Source: CAZQQN01 sp964595485
GTDB lineage: Bacteria > Bacteroidota > Bacteroidia > CAILMK01 > CAYYUA01
DNA length: 8,962 nucleotides
NCBI GenBank assembly: GCA_964595485.1
Contig: CAZQQN010000059.1
Location: 1 to 8,962, forward strand
Reading direction: 5' to 3'
In this document: in pieces, positions 1 to 6,644 of the stretch
How the letters are laid out: each line of letters starts with the position of its first letter
How positions within the stretch are numbered: position 1 is the first letter of the stretch
Program-made: the position numbers and the translations under genes
Notes under the pieces: model-generated
What the model was told of the DNA's origin: nothing
The model's database searches: none
The model's input: the letters and a program-made list of their open reading frames with translations, nothing else

Positions 1-24
1 TTAGCGGATAAACTTATCATTAAT

Positions 25-42
25 TTAGTTAACTTAGTTAAC
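25..42. repeat. Two tandem copies of TTAGTTAAC
   Basis: Positions 25-33 and 34-42 are identical 9-bp units in direct tandem. They lie at the AT-rich edge of the GC-rich islet, and the minus-strand stop at 38-40 lies within the second copy. With only two copies this may be chance or replication slippage; no function is implied. Confidence 0.5.
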
Positions 43-169
43 GGAGTTCCAAGATTTTGAGCAGGCGGTTTTGCTTTCCGGCAGGGCCATCAAGCCGAGC
101 CGCGGTTTGAATCGAAAAAAGTTTCCGGCCGCGATTTTTTGCTGAGCTTTTTTGTAAAAAAAGCGTCAA
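41..169 (-). other. GC-rich islet with a short basic minus-strand reading frame (uncertain, possibly a repeat element or gene remnant)
   Basis: The minus strand is open from just after a stop at 245-247 down to the stop at 38-40, 68 codons, with no ATG or GTG. The only usual start is a TTG at 169, which would give 43 residues. The product would be strongly basic; it contains RGRKLFSIQTAARLDGPAG and ends in KQNRLLKILELR. Bases from about 55 to 145 are clearly richer in G and C than the AT-rich remainder of this gap. I do not recognise a family. From memory, short peptides of this flavour recur as doubtful hypothetical proteins in Bacteroidota genomes, which would fit a dispersed intergenic repeat or structured RNA better than a gene; I cannot verify that here. 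The absence of a good start argues against a functional protein. Confidence 0.25.
146..164. repeat. A/T-rich perfect hairpin
   Basis: GCTTTTTT at 146-153 can pair with AAAAAAGC at 157-164, leaving a three-base loop. No T-run follows the stem on either strand, so this is not a canonical intrinsic terminator, although the U- and A-rich arms could mark the end of a transcript from either side. It sits at the border between the GC-rich islet and the AT-rich stretch. Confidence 0.35.
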
Positions 170-411
170 TAAAAGATTGAAAATTAGTATAGATCGCTGA
201 TGACGCTGATCGGGCAGAGTCTCGCAAGTGATTATTTTTAGAAGTTACCTTCCTTTAAAACTTATAGGTTGCTAATGTATTGAGAGCAGTGGTTTCAAAA
301 AATAGCATCCTTATTATTTCAATGTAAATGGGAAGTTTTACTGTAAGAATATTACCAATTTTATTTAAATCTGAGAAAGCGGATTGACTACACAAATACC
401 CAAACAGGTCA

Positions 412-478
412 AGCAATCATCTTTTTTCAATAATCCCCAAAATATGGTATATTAATCCGGTTTTTGTGGAAGATTGCT
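412..478. repeat. Nested inverted repeats upstream of the trehalose gene
   Basis: AGCAATC (412-418) is the reverse complement of GATTGCT (472-478). Inside, CCCCAAAA (435-442) pairs with TTTTGTGG (462-469) apart from one C/T mismatch, and AATAT (441-445) and ATATT (449-453) form a competing inner hairpin. The element lies 130 nt before the trehalose gene and upstream of its best promoter, so it would be a DNA site or part of a separate transcript rather than an mRNA leader. The remaining bases between about 170 and 550 show no convincing gene on either strand. Confidence 0.25.
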
Positions 479-553
479 ATAGGTCATCCTAATTCAAAGA
501 ATGAGGCATTAAATTTGGTCTATTGAGACTTGAGTTTGGTAAAGTACCAGCCA

Positions 554-584
554 TTTGGAAAATAATGGCATTTTTTTAACTTTA
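554..584 (+). promoter_or_regulatory. Candidate Bacteroidota-type promoter for the trehalose gene
   Basis: TTTG at 554-557 is followed after 19 nt by TAACTTTA at 577-584, which matches the Bacteroidota -7 element TAnnTTTG at all but its last base. The spacing fits the known TTTG/TAnnTTTG arrangement of the primary sigma factor in this phylum. Transcription would begin near 590, leaving a leader of about 20 nt before the ATG at 609. No strong Shine-Dalgarno sequence is present, as is usual in this group. Confidence 0.4.
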
Positions 585-608
585 TGGTAAAAGTAGGTTT
601 TATGTGTT

Positions 609-2819
609 ATGGGTAAGTTAATACTTGTCGCTAACCGGCTACCGCTAAAGGTTGAAGAAGAAGCAGGAGAAATAAATTACAAACCCAGTGAAGGGGGCTT
701 AGCCACTGGCCTGAGTTCTGTTAATGAGCCTGAAGAAAAGTTCTGGATCGGCTGGCCCGGTATATCGAAGCCGGACAACGATAAGCAGCGACAAATAGAA
801 GAAGCCCTGGGAGAAGAGCAAATGAAACCCATATTCCTTACTGATAAGGAAATAAAAAACTATTATGAGGGATTTAGCAATGAAACCATTTGGCCTCTAT
901 TCCACTACTTTATTGAAAACACAAAATATTCCAGGGAATTCTGGCAATACTATTACCAAGTCAATAAAGCTTTCTGTGATGAAGTCATAAAGCATTATGA
1001 GGAAGGGGATACCATCTGGGTACATGATTACCACTTGATGCTCTTGCCCAATATGATCCGTCAAAAGTTGCCGGACGTGAAAATGGGCTTTTTTCTGCAT
1101 ATCCCGTTTCCATCGTCTGAGGTTTACCGGCTGTTACCATGGCGGACTGAGCTATTGAATGGGCTTTTAGGGGCTGATCTGATAGGTTTCCATACCTCAA
1201 GTTATATGCGTCACTTTAGTAGCTCGGTTTACCGCTTAATAGGAATAGAGCAAAACCTCGGGTATTTCCAGATCAATGAACACAGGTTAGTACAGGTTGA
1301 TGCCTTTCCGATGGGTATTGATTTTGATAAATTCAATGATTATGTCCAAAAAACTGAAGTCAGGGAAGAAGCTGAAAATTACAAGAATAAATTCAGCACT
1401 CCTAACCTGATCCTTTCAGTAGACCGGCTTGATTATAGCAAGGGGATCCTACAGCGCTTACGGGCTTTTGAGTTAATGCTAAGGCAGAATCCTGATTACA
1501 AGGGGAATGTTTCGTTAATTCTGGTTGTGGTGCCTTCCCGGGAATTGGTTGAGGAATACAAAGAATTGAAAGAGGAAATTGATGAGATGGTTGGTTATGT
1601 CAACGGGAATTATGGGGGATTGGATTGGTTACCCATTCATTATTTTTACCGGTCCCTGGATTTCCGCAGCCTTTTAGCTATTTATTCCATAGCTCATATT
1701 GGCTTAGTTACCCCTTTTAGGGATGGCATGAACCTAATCGCTAAAGAATTCATAGCTACAAAATACGACTTAGAGGGCGTTTTGATTTTAAGTGAAATGG
1801 CAGGGGCATCGGCTGAACTAACCGAAGCGCTGATCATAAATCCCAACGACCTTGACCAGATGGCACAGGCGATTGAGCAGGCGCTTCAAATGCCCAGGGA
1901 ACAACAACATGCTGGGAATCGCTCAATGAGGGAAAAGCTGCAGCGATACGATGTTGAACATTGGGCGCATGATTTCATTAACCGGCTGAATGAAGTCCGG
2001 GAAACCCAAAATAAACTATTCCGAAAGTACTTGGATAAAGAATCCCGTCAGAAACTTATCAAAGAATTTAACAACAGCCAGGATAAACTTATTATTCTTG
2101 ATTTGGATGGTACCCTAATGCCGGTAAACCAAGATCCGGTAGCGTCAAAACCAGATATTCATTTACTGAATATGCTGGATTACCTGGCAAAGGATCCGAA
2201 CAATAGTATTGTTATCACAAGTGGTCGCGACAGGCAAACCCTGGAAGAATGGTTTGGAAACATGGATATTGATATTGTCGGGGAACATGGAGCCTGGATT
2301 AGGAAAAGTGAAAAGCGCTGGGTTACAGAAGCTTCCCTGAATCAGGAATGGAAAGCAAAGATTTATGAGTTGCTCAGGGAGTATACCGTTAAAACACCCG
2401 GCTCCTTTATTGAAGAAAAAGAGTTTTCGCTTGTTTGGCACTACCGAAAGTCAGATGCATGGCTTGCGGAAATAAGGCTTCGTAACCTTATGGATTCTCT
2501 ATACAACATCATATCCGGTATGGATCTACAGGTGATGGAAGGAAATAAGGTGATCGAAGTGAAAAATGCGGGTGTCAATAAAGGAAAAGGTGTTGCAAAT
2601 TGGCTTGATGAGAAGGATTGGGATTTTATCATGGCCATTGGTGACGATAAAACCGATGAGGACACCTTTAAGTCAATGCCTGAATCGGCTTACACCATTA
2701 AAGTGGGCTTTAGCGATATTTCATCCGCTAAGTATAACTTCCGCTACCCCAGTGAAGTCAGAGATTTGTTGGCTGATTTTGTTAAACGGTACTATAAAGT
2801 TCGGGCTGTGAGTAGCTAA
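609..2819 (+). CDS. otsA/otsB: Bifunctional trehalose-6-phosphate synthase/trehalose-6-phosphate phosphatase (OtsA-OtsB fusion)
   Basis: This cytosolic enzyme makes trehalose from UDP-glucose and glucose-6-phosphate in two steps on one chain. Residues 1-465 are a GT20 synthase: ANRLP with Arg10, SEGGLATGL (28-36), WVHDYH with Asp140, FLHIPFPS with His164, SVDRLDYSKG with Arg273 and Lys278, and RDGMNL (371-376) followed by Glu380. Residues about 490-730 are a HAD-family phosphatase with DLDGT (498-502), the TSGR motif (537-540), EHGA (559-562) and GDDKTDED (678-685). All expected catalytic motifs are present in both halves, so both activities should be intact. A length of 736 residues is normal for fused enzymes; such a single-chain enzyme is known from the Bacteroidota member Cytophaga hutchinsonii. 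The start at 609 is chosen because the ATG at 602 runs into a stop and family members begin just before the LILVANRLP strand. The gene stands alone, convergent with the next one. The likely role is osmotic, desiccation or stress protection, or carbon storage. Confidence 0.97.
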   Translation: MGKLILVANRLPLKVEEEAGEINYKPSEGGLATGLSSVNEPEEKFWIGWPGISKPDNDKQRQIEEALGEEQMKPIFLTDKEIKNYYEGFSNETIWPLFHYFIENTKYSREFWQYYYQVNKAFCDEVIKHYEEGDTIWVHDYHLMLLPNMIRQKLPDVKMGFFLHIPFPSSEVYRLLPWRTELLNGLLGADLIGFHTSSYMRHFSSSVYRLIGIEQNLGYFQINEHRLVQVDAFPMGIDFDKFNDYVQKTEVREEAENYKNKFSTPNLILSVDRLDYSKGILQRLRAFELMLRQNPDYKGNVSLILVVVPSRELVEEYKELKEEIDEMVGYVNGNYGGLDWLPIHYFYRSLDFRSLLAIYSIAHIGLVTPFRDGMNLIAKEFIATKYDLEGVLILSEMAGASAELTEALIINPNDLDQMAQAIEQALQMPREQQHAGNRSMREKLQRYDVEHWAHDFINRLNEVRETQNKLFRKYLDKESRQKLIKEFNNSQDKLIILDLDGTLMPVNQDPVASKPDIHLLNMLDYLAKDPNNSIVITSGRDRQTLEEWFGNMDIDIVGEHGAWIRKSEKRWVTEASLNQEWKAKIYELLREYTVKTPGSFIEEKEFSLVWHYRKSDAWLAEIRLRNLMDSLYNIISGMDLQVMEGNKVIEVKNAGVNKGKGVANWLDEKDWDFIMAIGDDKTDEDTFKSMPESAYTIKVGFSDISSAKYNFRYPSEVRDLLADFVKRYYKVRAVSS

Positions 2820-2846
2820 ACCATTTAGCTTGGTTAAATTGGTTTA
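2817..2846. terminator. Bulged hairpin over the stop codon of the trehalose gene
   Basis: TAAACCA (2817-2823) pairs with TGGTTTA (2840-2846) and TTTA (2824-2827) pairs with TAAA (2835-2838), with T2839 bulged and a seven-base loop. The stop codon forms the first three bases of the stem. A-residues rather than T-residues follow, so it is not a canonical intrinsic terminator. It may protect the mRNA end or act together with the other dyads in this spacer. Confidence 0.3.
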
Positions 2847-2867
2847 AAAAGTTCCAGCCAGGAAAAT

Positions 2868-2946
2868 GGTTTTAGTGGAAAAAACCACTGACCCTCATAA
2901 ATTTATTAGGGCTTAATAAGCATAACCGCCTTTTTGCAATGGTTAT
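2868..2946. terminator. Cluster of dyads in the convergent spacer (possible two-way termination region)
   Basis: Four further inverted repeats lie almost end to end. TTAGTGG (2872-2878) pairs with CCACTGA (2885-2891) around an A6 loop, including one G-T pair. CCCTCATAAATTTATTAGGG (2892-2911) is a palindrome with one mismatched pair. GCTTAATAAGC (2911-2921) is a perfect palindrome about its central base. ATAACC (2922-2927) pairs with GGTTAT (2941-2946). On the minus strand, the 2892-2911 stem is followed seven bases later by six T residues, the best terminator-like arrangement for the glycosyltransferase gene. The assignment as terminator is an inference from location between two converging genes. 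Confidence 0.35.
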
Positions 2947-2953
2947 AGGAACT

Positions 2954-4249
2954 TTAAAATTTGAATATCCTGCAGGGTTTTAATCCACCAGCTTTATCCC
3001 ATTGCCTGGCCTCGGCTAACAGTTGTTTTTTATCCTTTCCGGTGTAGGTAAGTCCCAATGCCTCAAATAACCATTTTATGGCTTTCTTTATGGGAATGTT
3101 ATCATAATAGTGATCCCGGGCAAAGTGAAGGTACTTCAAAGCCATAAAAGCATTGAACCAATGATAAAAGCGTTTTAGAAATATATTTTCATTAGAGGCA
3201 TGCTGTAGGCTTTCAGCTATGTAATAAGCGTAGTCGTAATGAGCCAGGAAGTCCTGTATACTTGCCGGGAATTGCTGAAAGGTAGATTCCCATTTACCGG
3301 AATAGTGATATAATTGGGGGACCTTTTCAAGAAAATTTCGAAAATCTCGGTAAGCATCGGGATTAAAAACCTGGATAGTGCTTTGTTGGTTTTCAATGAA
3401 GTCTGTAATCGCTTGCCCTGTACCAAAGGGAACTCGCAGGGATTTTCGGGGAGATGGGTAAACACAGGCGGCATTGAGTTCCGTGAAATTCCCTTGGTAA
3501 ATGACTTTTTCAAGGAAATAGAAATCTTCACCAGCTATTTGTTTGTTCATGCCGCCCACTTTTTGGTAAATATCGCAGGGTACTGCCATGACCGACCCTA
3601 TTGTGTGAAAGGCATACGGGAAGCCGGCCCAAGCCAATGCATTTTTGTAATAGCGCAGGTACAGCTCAAAATCCACAATGGCTTGATACAGTTCCGGGCG
3701 TTCAGGACCTTCAAGCGGGTGTTCAAAATAAATAGCACAACCGCTGGTGTCAGGGTTTTCTTTAAAATGATCTGACAAGGCCTCAAGGTAATTGGTGGTA
3801 ACTGAGCAATCCGCATCCAGGCAAGCGATGATTCCTCCTGGTTGATCAATTTCGTAAAACCGGTAAACCGCTTCATCCATGCCCAGCTTCCTGGCCGTAC
3901 CAACACCCGCAATTTTTGGTTTAATATCTCCATACCATAGCGGTATGACCTTGAAGTAGTCATCCGACCATTGTTTTGACCATGCCAATACCGATTGGTA
4001 GGTAGCCTCGTTAAACGCCTTTATTTCATCCGGAGCTTCCCGCGAATGGTTAATGGTTACCAATACTTCAACCGGCTTATCAGGCCTATTACAAGACCAA
4101 ACGGAATCCAGGGTTTTTAGGATTTCCGGCTCATTCAAGCAGGGTATTACTATGATAAGATTCGTGGTTGGCTGAGGATTATCATACGTCTGCTTGGGAT
4201 AACGAGTAAACTTTTCCAGGTAACGCTTTTTGAATGCTTTTTTGCCCAT
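2954..4249 (-). CDS. Soluble GT-A-fold (family 2-like) glycosyltransferase, acceptor unknown
   Basis: This is probably a cytosolic enzyme transferring a sugar from a nucleotide donor; donor and acceptor cannot be read from the sequence. Counting from the ATG at 4249 (431 residues), LIIVIPCLNEP (31-41) is the first strand of a GT-A nucleotide-binding fold, CLDADCS (143-149) carries the DxD metal/nucleotide-sugar motif, and AGEDFYFLEK (239-248) is the typical ED motif of family 2 enzymes. GVGTARKLGMDEA (115-127) matches the basic loop before the DxD strand. No signal peptide or membrane helix is evident; the C-terminal third is rich in Tyr, Phe, His and Trp. A TTG at 4258 would add three residues (with CF before the ATG), but the ATG at 4249 is preferred. 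It converges on the trehalose gene and diverges from pncA, so it is probably monocistronic. The link to trehalose or another compatible solute is only by proximity. Confidence 0.8.
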   Translation of the reverse strand: MGKKAFKKRYLEKFTRYPKQTYDNPQPTTNLIIVIPCLNEPEILKTLDSVWSCNRPDKPVEVLVTINHSREAPDEIKAFNEATYQSVLAWSKQWSDDYFKVIPLWYGDIKPKIAGVGTARKLGMDEAVYRFYEIDQPGGIIACLDADCSVTTNYLEALSDHFKENPDTSGCAIYFEHPLEGPERPELYQAIVDFELYLRYYKNALAWAGFPYAFHTIGSVMAVPCDIYQKVGGMNKQIAGEDFYFLEKVIYQGNFTELNAACVYPSPRKSLRVPFGTGQAITDFIENQQSTIQVFNPDAYRDFRNFLEKVPQLYHYSGKWESTFQQFPASIQDFLAHYDYAYYIAESLQHASNENIFLKRFYHWFNAFMALKYLHFARDHYYDNIPIKKAIKWLFEALGLTYTGKDKKQLLAEARQWDKAGGLKPCRIFKF

Positions 4250-4275
4250 AAAGCACAAAACTCCATTAATTTCTG

Positions 4276-4308
4276 CAAATCGAAAAACTTTTGAGACCGC
4301 TTATTCAA
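4276..4308 (-). promoter_or_regulatory. Weak candidate promoter for the glycosyltransferase gene
   Basis: Read on the minus strand, TTG (4308-4306) is followed after 22 nt by TCGATTTG (4283-4276), one base from TAnnTTTG. Transcription would start near 4270, about 20 nt before the ATG at 4249. The spacing is at the upper end of what has been described for this phylum, so this is tentative. Confidence 0.17.
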
Positions 4309-4330
4309 CACCCTTTTTTTAGGTATTTCA

Positions 4331-4338
4331 TAATTTTG
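4331..4338 (+). promoter_or_regulatory. Candidate -7 element for pncA
   Basis: TAATTTTG is a full match to the Bacteroidota -7 consensus TAnnTTTG, 55 nt before the pncA start, giving a leader of about 45-50 nt. No TTTG or TTG lies at the expected distance upstream, so the -33 half is missing or degenerate. The divergent spacer 4250-4393 is otherwise AT-rich. Confidence 0.28.
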
Positions 4339-4393
4339 AAACAGTCAAAGAAACCTTTTTACTTTATTTAAGCATTGTTAGAAGAAAAATCAT

Positions 4394-5083
4394 ATGGAAT
4401 TAAAAGCGGCCAATCATTTGTCAAATTTCCGATTTAGTCAGGGTGATGCGCTGTTAGTGGTGGATATCCAGAATGATTTCCTGCCAGGTGGTGCACTGGC
4501 TACGGAGGAAGGAGATGGTATTATTGAAGGCGTTAATGATACAATGCACCTTTGCTATGAGCGGGGCTTGCCGGTAATATTTACCCAGGATTGGCATCCG
4601 GAAGGTCACCACTCATTTGCAAGTGCTTACCCGGATAAAGCGCCCTTCGATCCTTTTGAAGCCAAAGGCTTGGGTCCTGTCCTATGGCCTGACCATTGTG
4701 TTCAAGGTTCAAGGGGTGCTGAATTTGCCGGTTCCCTCTATACAGAATATGCGCAAACCATTGTCAGGAAAGGATACAACAAAAGGATTGACAGTTACTC
4801 AGGTTTGCTTGAAAATGACCATGAAACAGAGACTGGCCTCGATGGCTACTTAAAAGGTCGAGGCATTAACAATCTGCTGCTTTGCGGTCTGGCTTTTGAT
4901 TACTGCGTTTATTTCACCGCTTTGGATGGTATCGGTAAAGGTTACAAGGTGATCGTTCTGACCGACCTAACCCAGCCAGTGGGTTCACCTGAAGGTAGTA
5001 TTGATCGCGCCCGGCAGGATATGGAAAATCGAGGTGTTCAATTTGCCAAATCTGACCTTTTGAGAGGTGTTGTTAAGGAATAA
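4394..5083 (+). CDS. pncA: Nicotinamidase (nicotinamide deamidase, PncA)
   Basis: The enzyme hydrolyses nicotinamide to nicotinate and ammonia in the cytosol, the first step of the Preiss-Handler NAD salvage route; family members also convert pyrazinamide. The isochorismatase-like fold is complete. The catalytic triad is Asp24 in VVDIQNDF, Lys126 in IVRKGYNKRIDSYSG and Cys171 in GLAFDYCV. The metal ligands are Asp66 and His68 in TQDWHPEGHHSF and His101 in LWPDHCVQGS. The spacing of these motifs and the LWPDHCVQGS.G stretch separate nicotinamidases from other isochorismatase-like hydrolases. At 229 residues it is slightly longer than the E. coli enzyme, mostly through about 15 extra residues at the N-terminus. 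The ATG at 4394 is the only sensible start; ribosome-binding signal is weak. It stands alone between divergent and convergent neighbours. Confidence 0.95.
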   Translation: MELKAANHLSNFRFSQGDALLVVDIQNDFLPGGALATEEGDGIIEGVNDTMHLCYERGLPVIFTQDWHPEGHHSFASAYPDKAPFDPFEAKGLGPVLWPDHCVQGSRGAEFAGSLYTEYAQTIVRKGYNKRIDSYSGLLENDHETETGLDGYLKGRGINNLLLCGLAFDYCVYFTALDGIGKGYKVIVLTDLTQPVGSPEGSIDRARQDMENRGVQFAKSDLLRGVVKE

Positions 5084-5084
5084 T

Positions 5085-5105
5085 GTTAGCTAACGTGTAA
5101 GCGTT
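5085..5105. repeat. Short palindromes between convergent pncA and porT
   Basis: GTTAGCTAAC (5085-5094) is a perfect 10-bp palindrome starting two bases after the pncA stop. AACG (5092-5095) can pair alternatively with CGTT (5102-5105). The whole spacer between the two converging genes is only 36 nt, so any termination signal shared by both must be here, but there is no T-run and the stems are short. Confidence 0.25.
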
Positions 5106-5119
5106 GTACCAAATATTAC

Positions 5120-5857
5120 CTATTCAAAGTGGAAGGACAGGAAAATGACATTAGACCGTAGAAACTCAAATGAGCTGGAGTAAACAAAAGGGTCCTCGGA
5201 TAAGACATCGGTGACCCCCCTTGATATTTTCAATTCCGGTGAGAACTTGAAATAGCGAAAGTACATATCAAAGCCAAACCCGAATTCATAATAGTAACTA
5301 CGAGGCTTAAGGGCTACAAAAGGGTCATTGGGGTTTTGTTCAGTGGAGGCTTCACTCGCCATATCGTAGGATAATTTACCTCCCCCTATGACGTAAAACC
5401 TGACGTTATTCCGCCTTTCAGACTTGAATTTAACCGTTAAGGGTGCCTCTACAAAAACGGATTCTATACTTTTTGTTACCTGAGGACGATCCCGGAAATT
5501 GTAATTGATTGACCTCTCGGATAAAATAAGGCTTGGTATGAACCGGAGATCAAAATGATCGCCAAGGTGAAGGTTAGCAATCGCTCCCAATGTTAAGCCC
5601 GGAAAACGGTTTTTGTTGATGGAAAGCAAGGTATCGTTTTGGTAAAATTCATCCGAAAAACGATGGGAAAAGCCGGCCACGTTGGTACCAATGCTAAAGC
5701 CAAAATGAAGTTTTTTACTGTAATCGTACAATGGGGTATTTTTGGTTTGAGCCTCGATGGAAAAAGGAATAAAAGCTAACAGGTATAAGATCGCTAAACC
5801 TGCTATTACTTTTGACCAGTGTAGATGGAACTTATACCGAAAGTTAAGGGTGTCCAT
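5120..5857 (-). CDS. porT: PorT/SprT-type outer-membrane beta-barrel protein of the type IX secretion system
   Basis: PorT is an outer-membrane or periplasm-facing protein needed for type IX secretion (gingipain export in Porphyromonas, SprT in gliding Flavobacterium). This 245-residue protein has a long basic N-region, a hydrophobic core (IAGLAILYLLAFIPF, 18-32) and a likely signal-peptidase site after SIEA (33-36). The mature part begins KNTPLYDYSKKLHFGFSIGTN, typical of PorT, and shows alternating hydrophobic beta strands (LHLGDHFDLRFIPSLIL, SYYYEFGFGFDMYFRYF). It ends IFLSFHFE with the aromatic C-terminus common in outer-membrane barrels. The gene lies directly behind ubiE, a neighbourhood I recall as common in Bacteroidota. 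The ATG at 5857 is the only usual start upstream of the hydrophobic core, which forces a 52-nt overlap with ubiE in another frame. A generic barrel of unknown function is the alternative. Translation is probably coupled to ubiE. Confidence 0.85.
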   Translation of the reverse strand: MDTLNFRYKFHLHWSKVIAGLAILYLLAFIPFSIEAQTKNTPLYDYSKKLHFGFSIGTNVAGFSHRFSDEFYQNDTLLSINKNRFPGLTLGAIANLHLGDHFDLRFIPSLILSERSINYNFRDRPQVTKSIESVFVEAPLTVKFKSERRNNVRFYVIGGGKLSYDMASEASTEQNPNDPFVALKPRSYYYEFGFGFDMYFRYFKFSPELKISRGVTDVLSEDPFVYSSSFEFLRSNVIFLSFHFE

Positions 5858-6534
5858 TGTGTATATTTGAATCCTTGATTTTGAAGTTGTTGTAGAAAAG
5901 CTTCACCAGAGGGAAAAGCATCGACTGATTCCGGTAAATAGGAATAAGCTTCCTGATTTTTTGAAAACAAACGGCCGAACAAAGGTAAAACGTTCTTAAA
6001 ATAAAAATGGTATAACTGCTTTAATGGAAAGGCCTGTGGCTGGGAAAACTCCAGAATGGCTGCTATTCCACCGGGTTTGAGCACACGATGAATCTCAGCA
6101 AGCCCTTTTTCGAGGTTTTCATAATTGCGAACACCAAACGCAACGGTTACTGCATCAAATGAGTCACTTTCGTAATGAAGGTTTTCAGAATCAGCGTACT
6201 CAAGGGTGATTAGCTTATCTAACTTTTTATTACTGAGCTTATCCCTTCCTTTAGCCAGCATTTGTTCTGCAATGTCTGAGCCTATAATCCTATCCGGTTT
6301 CAGGGCTGCTAACTCAATAGCCAAATCCGCTGTGCCAGTAGCCAGATCAAGTATTGTTTTTGGATGCCACGGCGTCAGGATCTTCCTGATCTTTTTCCGC
6401 CATGTGATATCAATTCCAAGCGATAGGAAATGGTTCAAAAAATCATAAGTGCCGGAAATTTGATTAAACATGCGGGCTACCTGCTGCTTCTTGCTGCTTT
6501 CGTCCGCTTTATTGGGAACAACTTCTCTTTTCAT
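5806..6534 (-). CDS. ubiE: Demethylmenaquinone methyltransferase (UbiE/MenG)
   Basis: This cytosolic S-adenosylmethionine-dependent enzyme methylates demethylmenaquinone to menaquinone in the last step of respiratory quinone synthesis; menaquinone rather than ubiquinone is the expected quinone in Bacteroidota, so menG is the functional name. The 242-residue protein has the family signature YDFLNHFLSLGIDITWRK (30-47), SAM motif I LDLATGTAD (62-70), the acidic GSDIAEQM strand (85-92), the AFGVRNYENLEKG stretch (132-144), RVLKPGG (150-156) and LEFSQP (161-166). It also has the conserved tail from YSYLPESVDAFPSG to LTFGISSIYTG. The ATG at 6534 precedes the first conserved motif by a normal distance. 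It is the first gene of a probable two-gene unit with porT, and its last 17 codons overlap the porT start. Confidence 0.97.
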   Translation of the reverse strand: MKREVVPNKADESSKKQQVARMFNQISGTYDFLNHFLSLGIDITWRKKIRKILTPWHPKTILDLATGTADLAIELAALKPDRIIGSDIAEQMLAKGRDKLSNKKLDKLITLEYADSENLHYESDSFDAVTVAFGVRNYENLEKGLAEIHRVLKPGGIAAILEFSQPQAFPLKQLYHFYFKNVLPLFGRLFSKNQEAYSYLPESVDAFPSGEAFLQQLQNQGFKYTQWTPLTFGISSIYTGQK

Positions 6535-6644
6535 GGAGACTCATTCAGTTGACATCGGTTTCTTAATCAAACAATGTGCCTGTAGAAGGGTTGTAAAAAT
6601 AGTTGGAAAATTTAGTCAACTGCCTTAAAATAACGTACTTTGCA

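Noticed and set aside
1..60. Plus-strand frame open from the window edge to a TGA at 58-60 (19 codons), as a possible gene end
   Set aside because: It is only 19 codons, runs through a 9-bp tandem repeat and is low in complexity. It cannot be told from chance without sequence to the left.
897..1200. Minus-strand open frames inside the trehalose gene
   Set aside because: They lie fully opposite conserved GT20 motifs, have no plausible product and are explained as shadows of the real gene.
2566..2811. Plus-strand 81-codon frame inside the phosphatase domain
   Set aside because: It overlaps the conserved HAD motif GDDKTDED in another frame and has no protein-like features of its own.
3314..3775. 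153-codon plus-strand frame opposite the glycosyltransferase
   Set aside because: It is the longest antisense frame, but the minus-strand protein in the same bases has clear DxD and ED motifs, and the antisense product resembles no family I know.
609..5083. A trehalose-glycosyltransferase-nicotinamidase functional cluster
   Set aside because: The three genes point in alternating directions with separate promoters and have no known metabolic link. Proximity alone does not justify a joint system.
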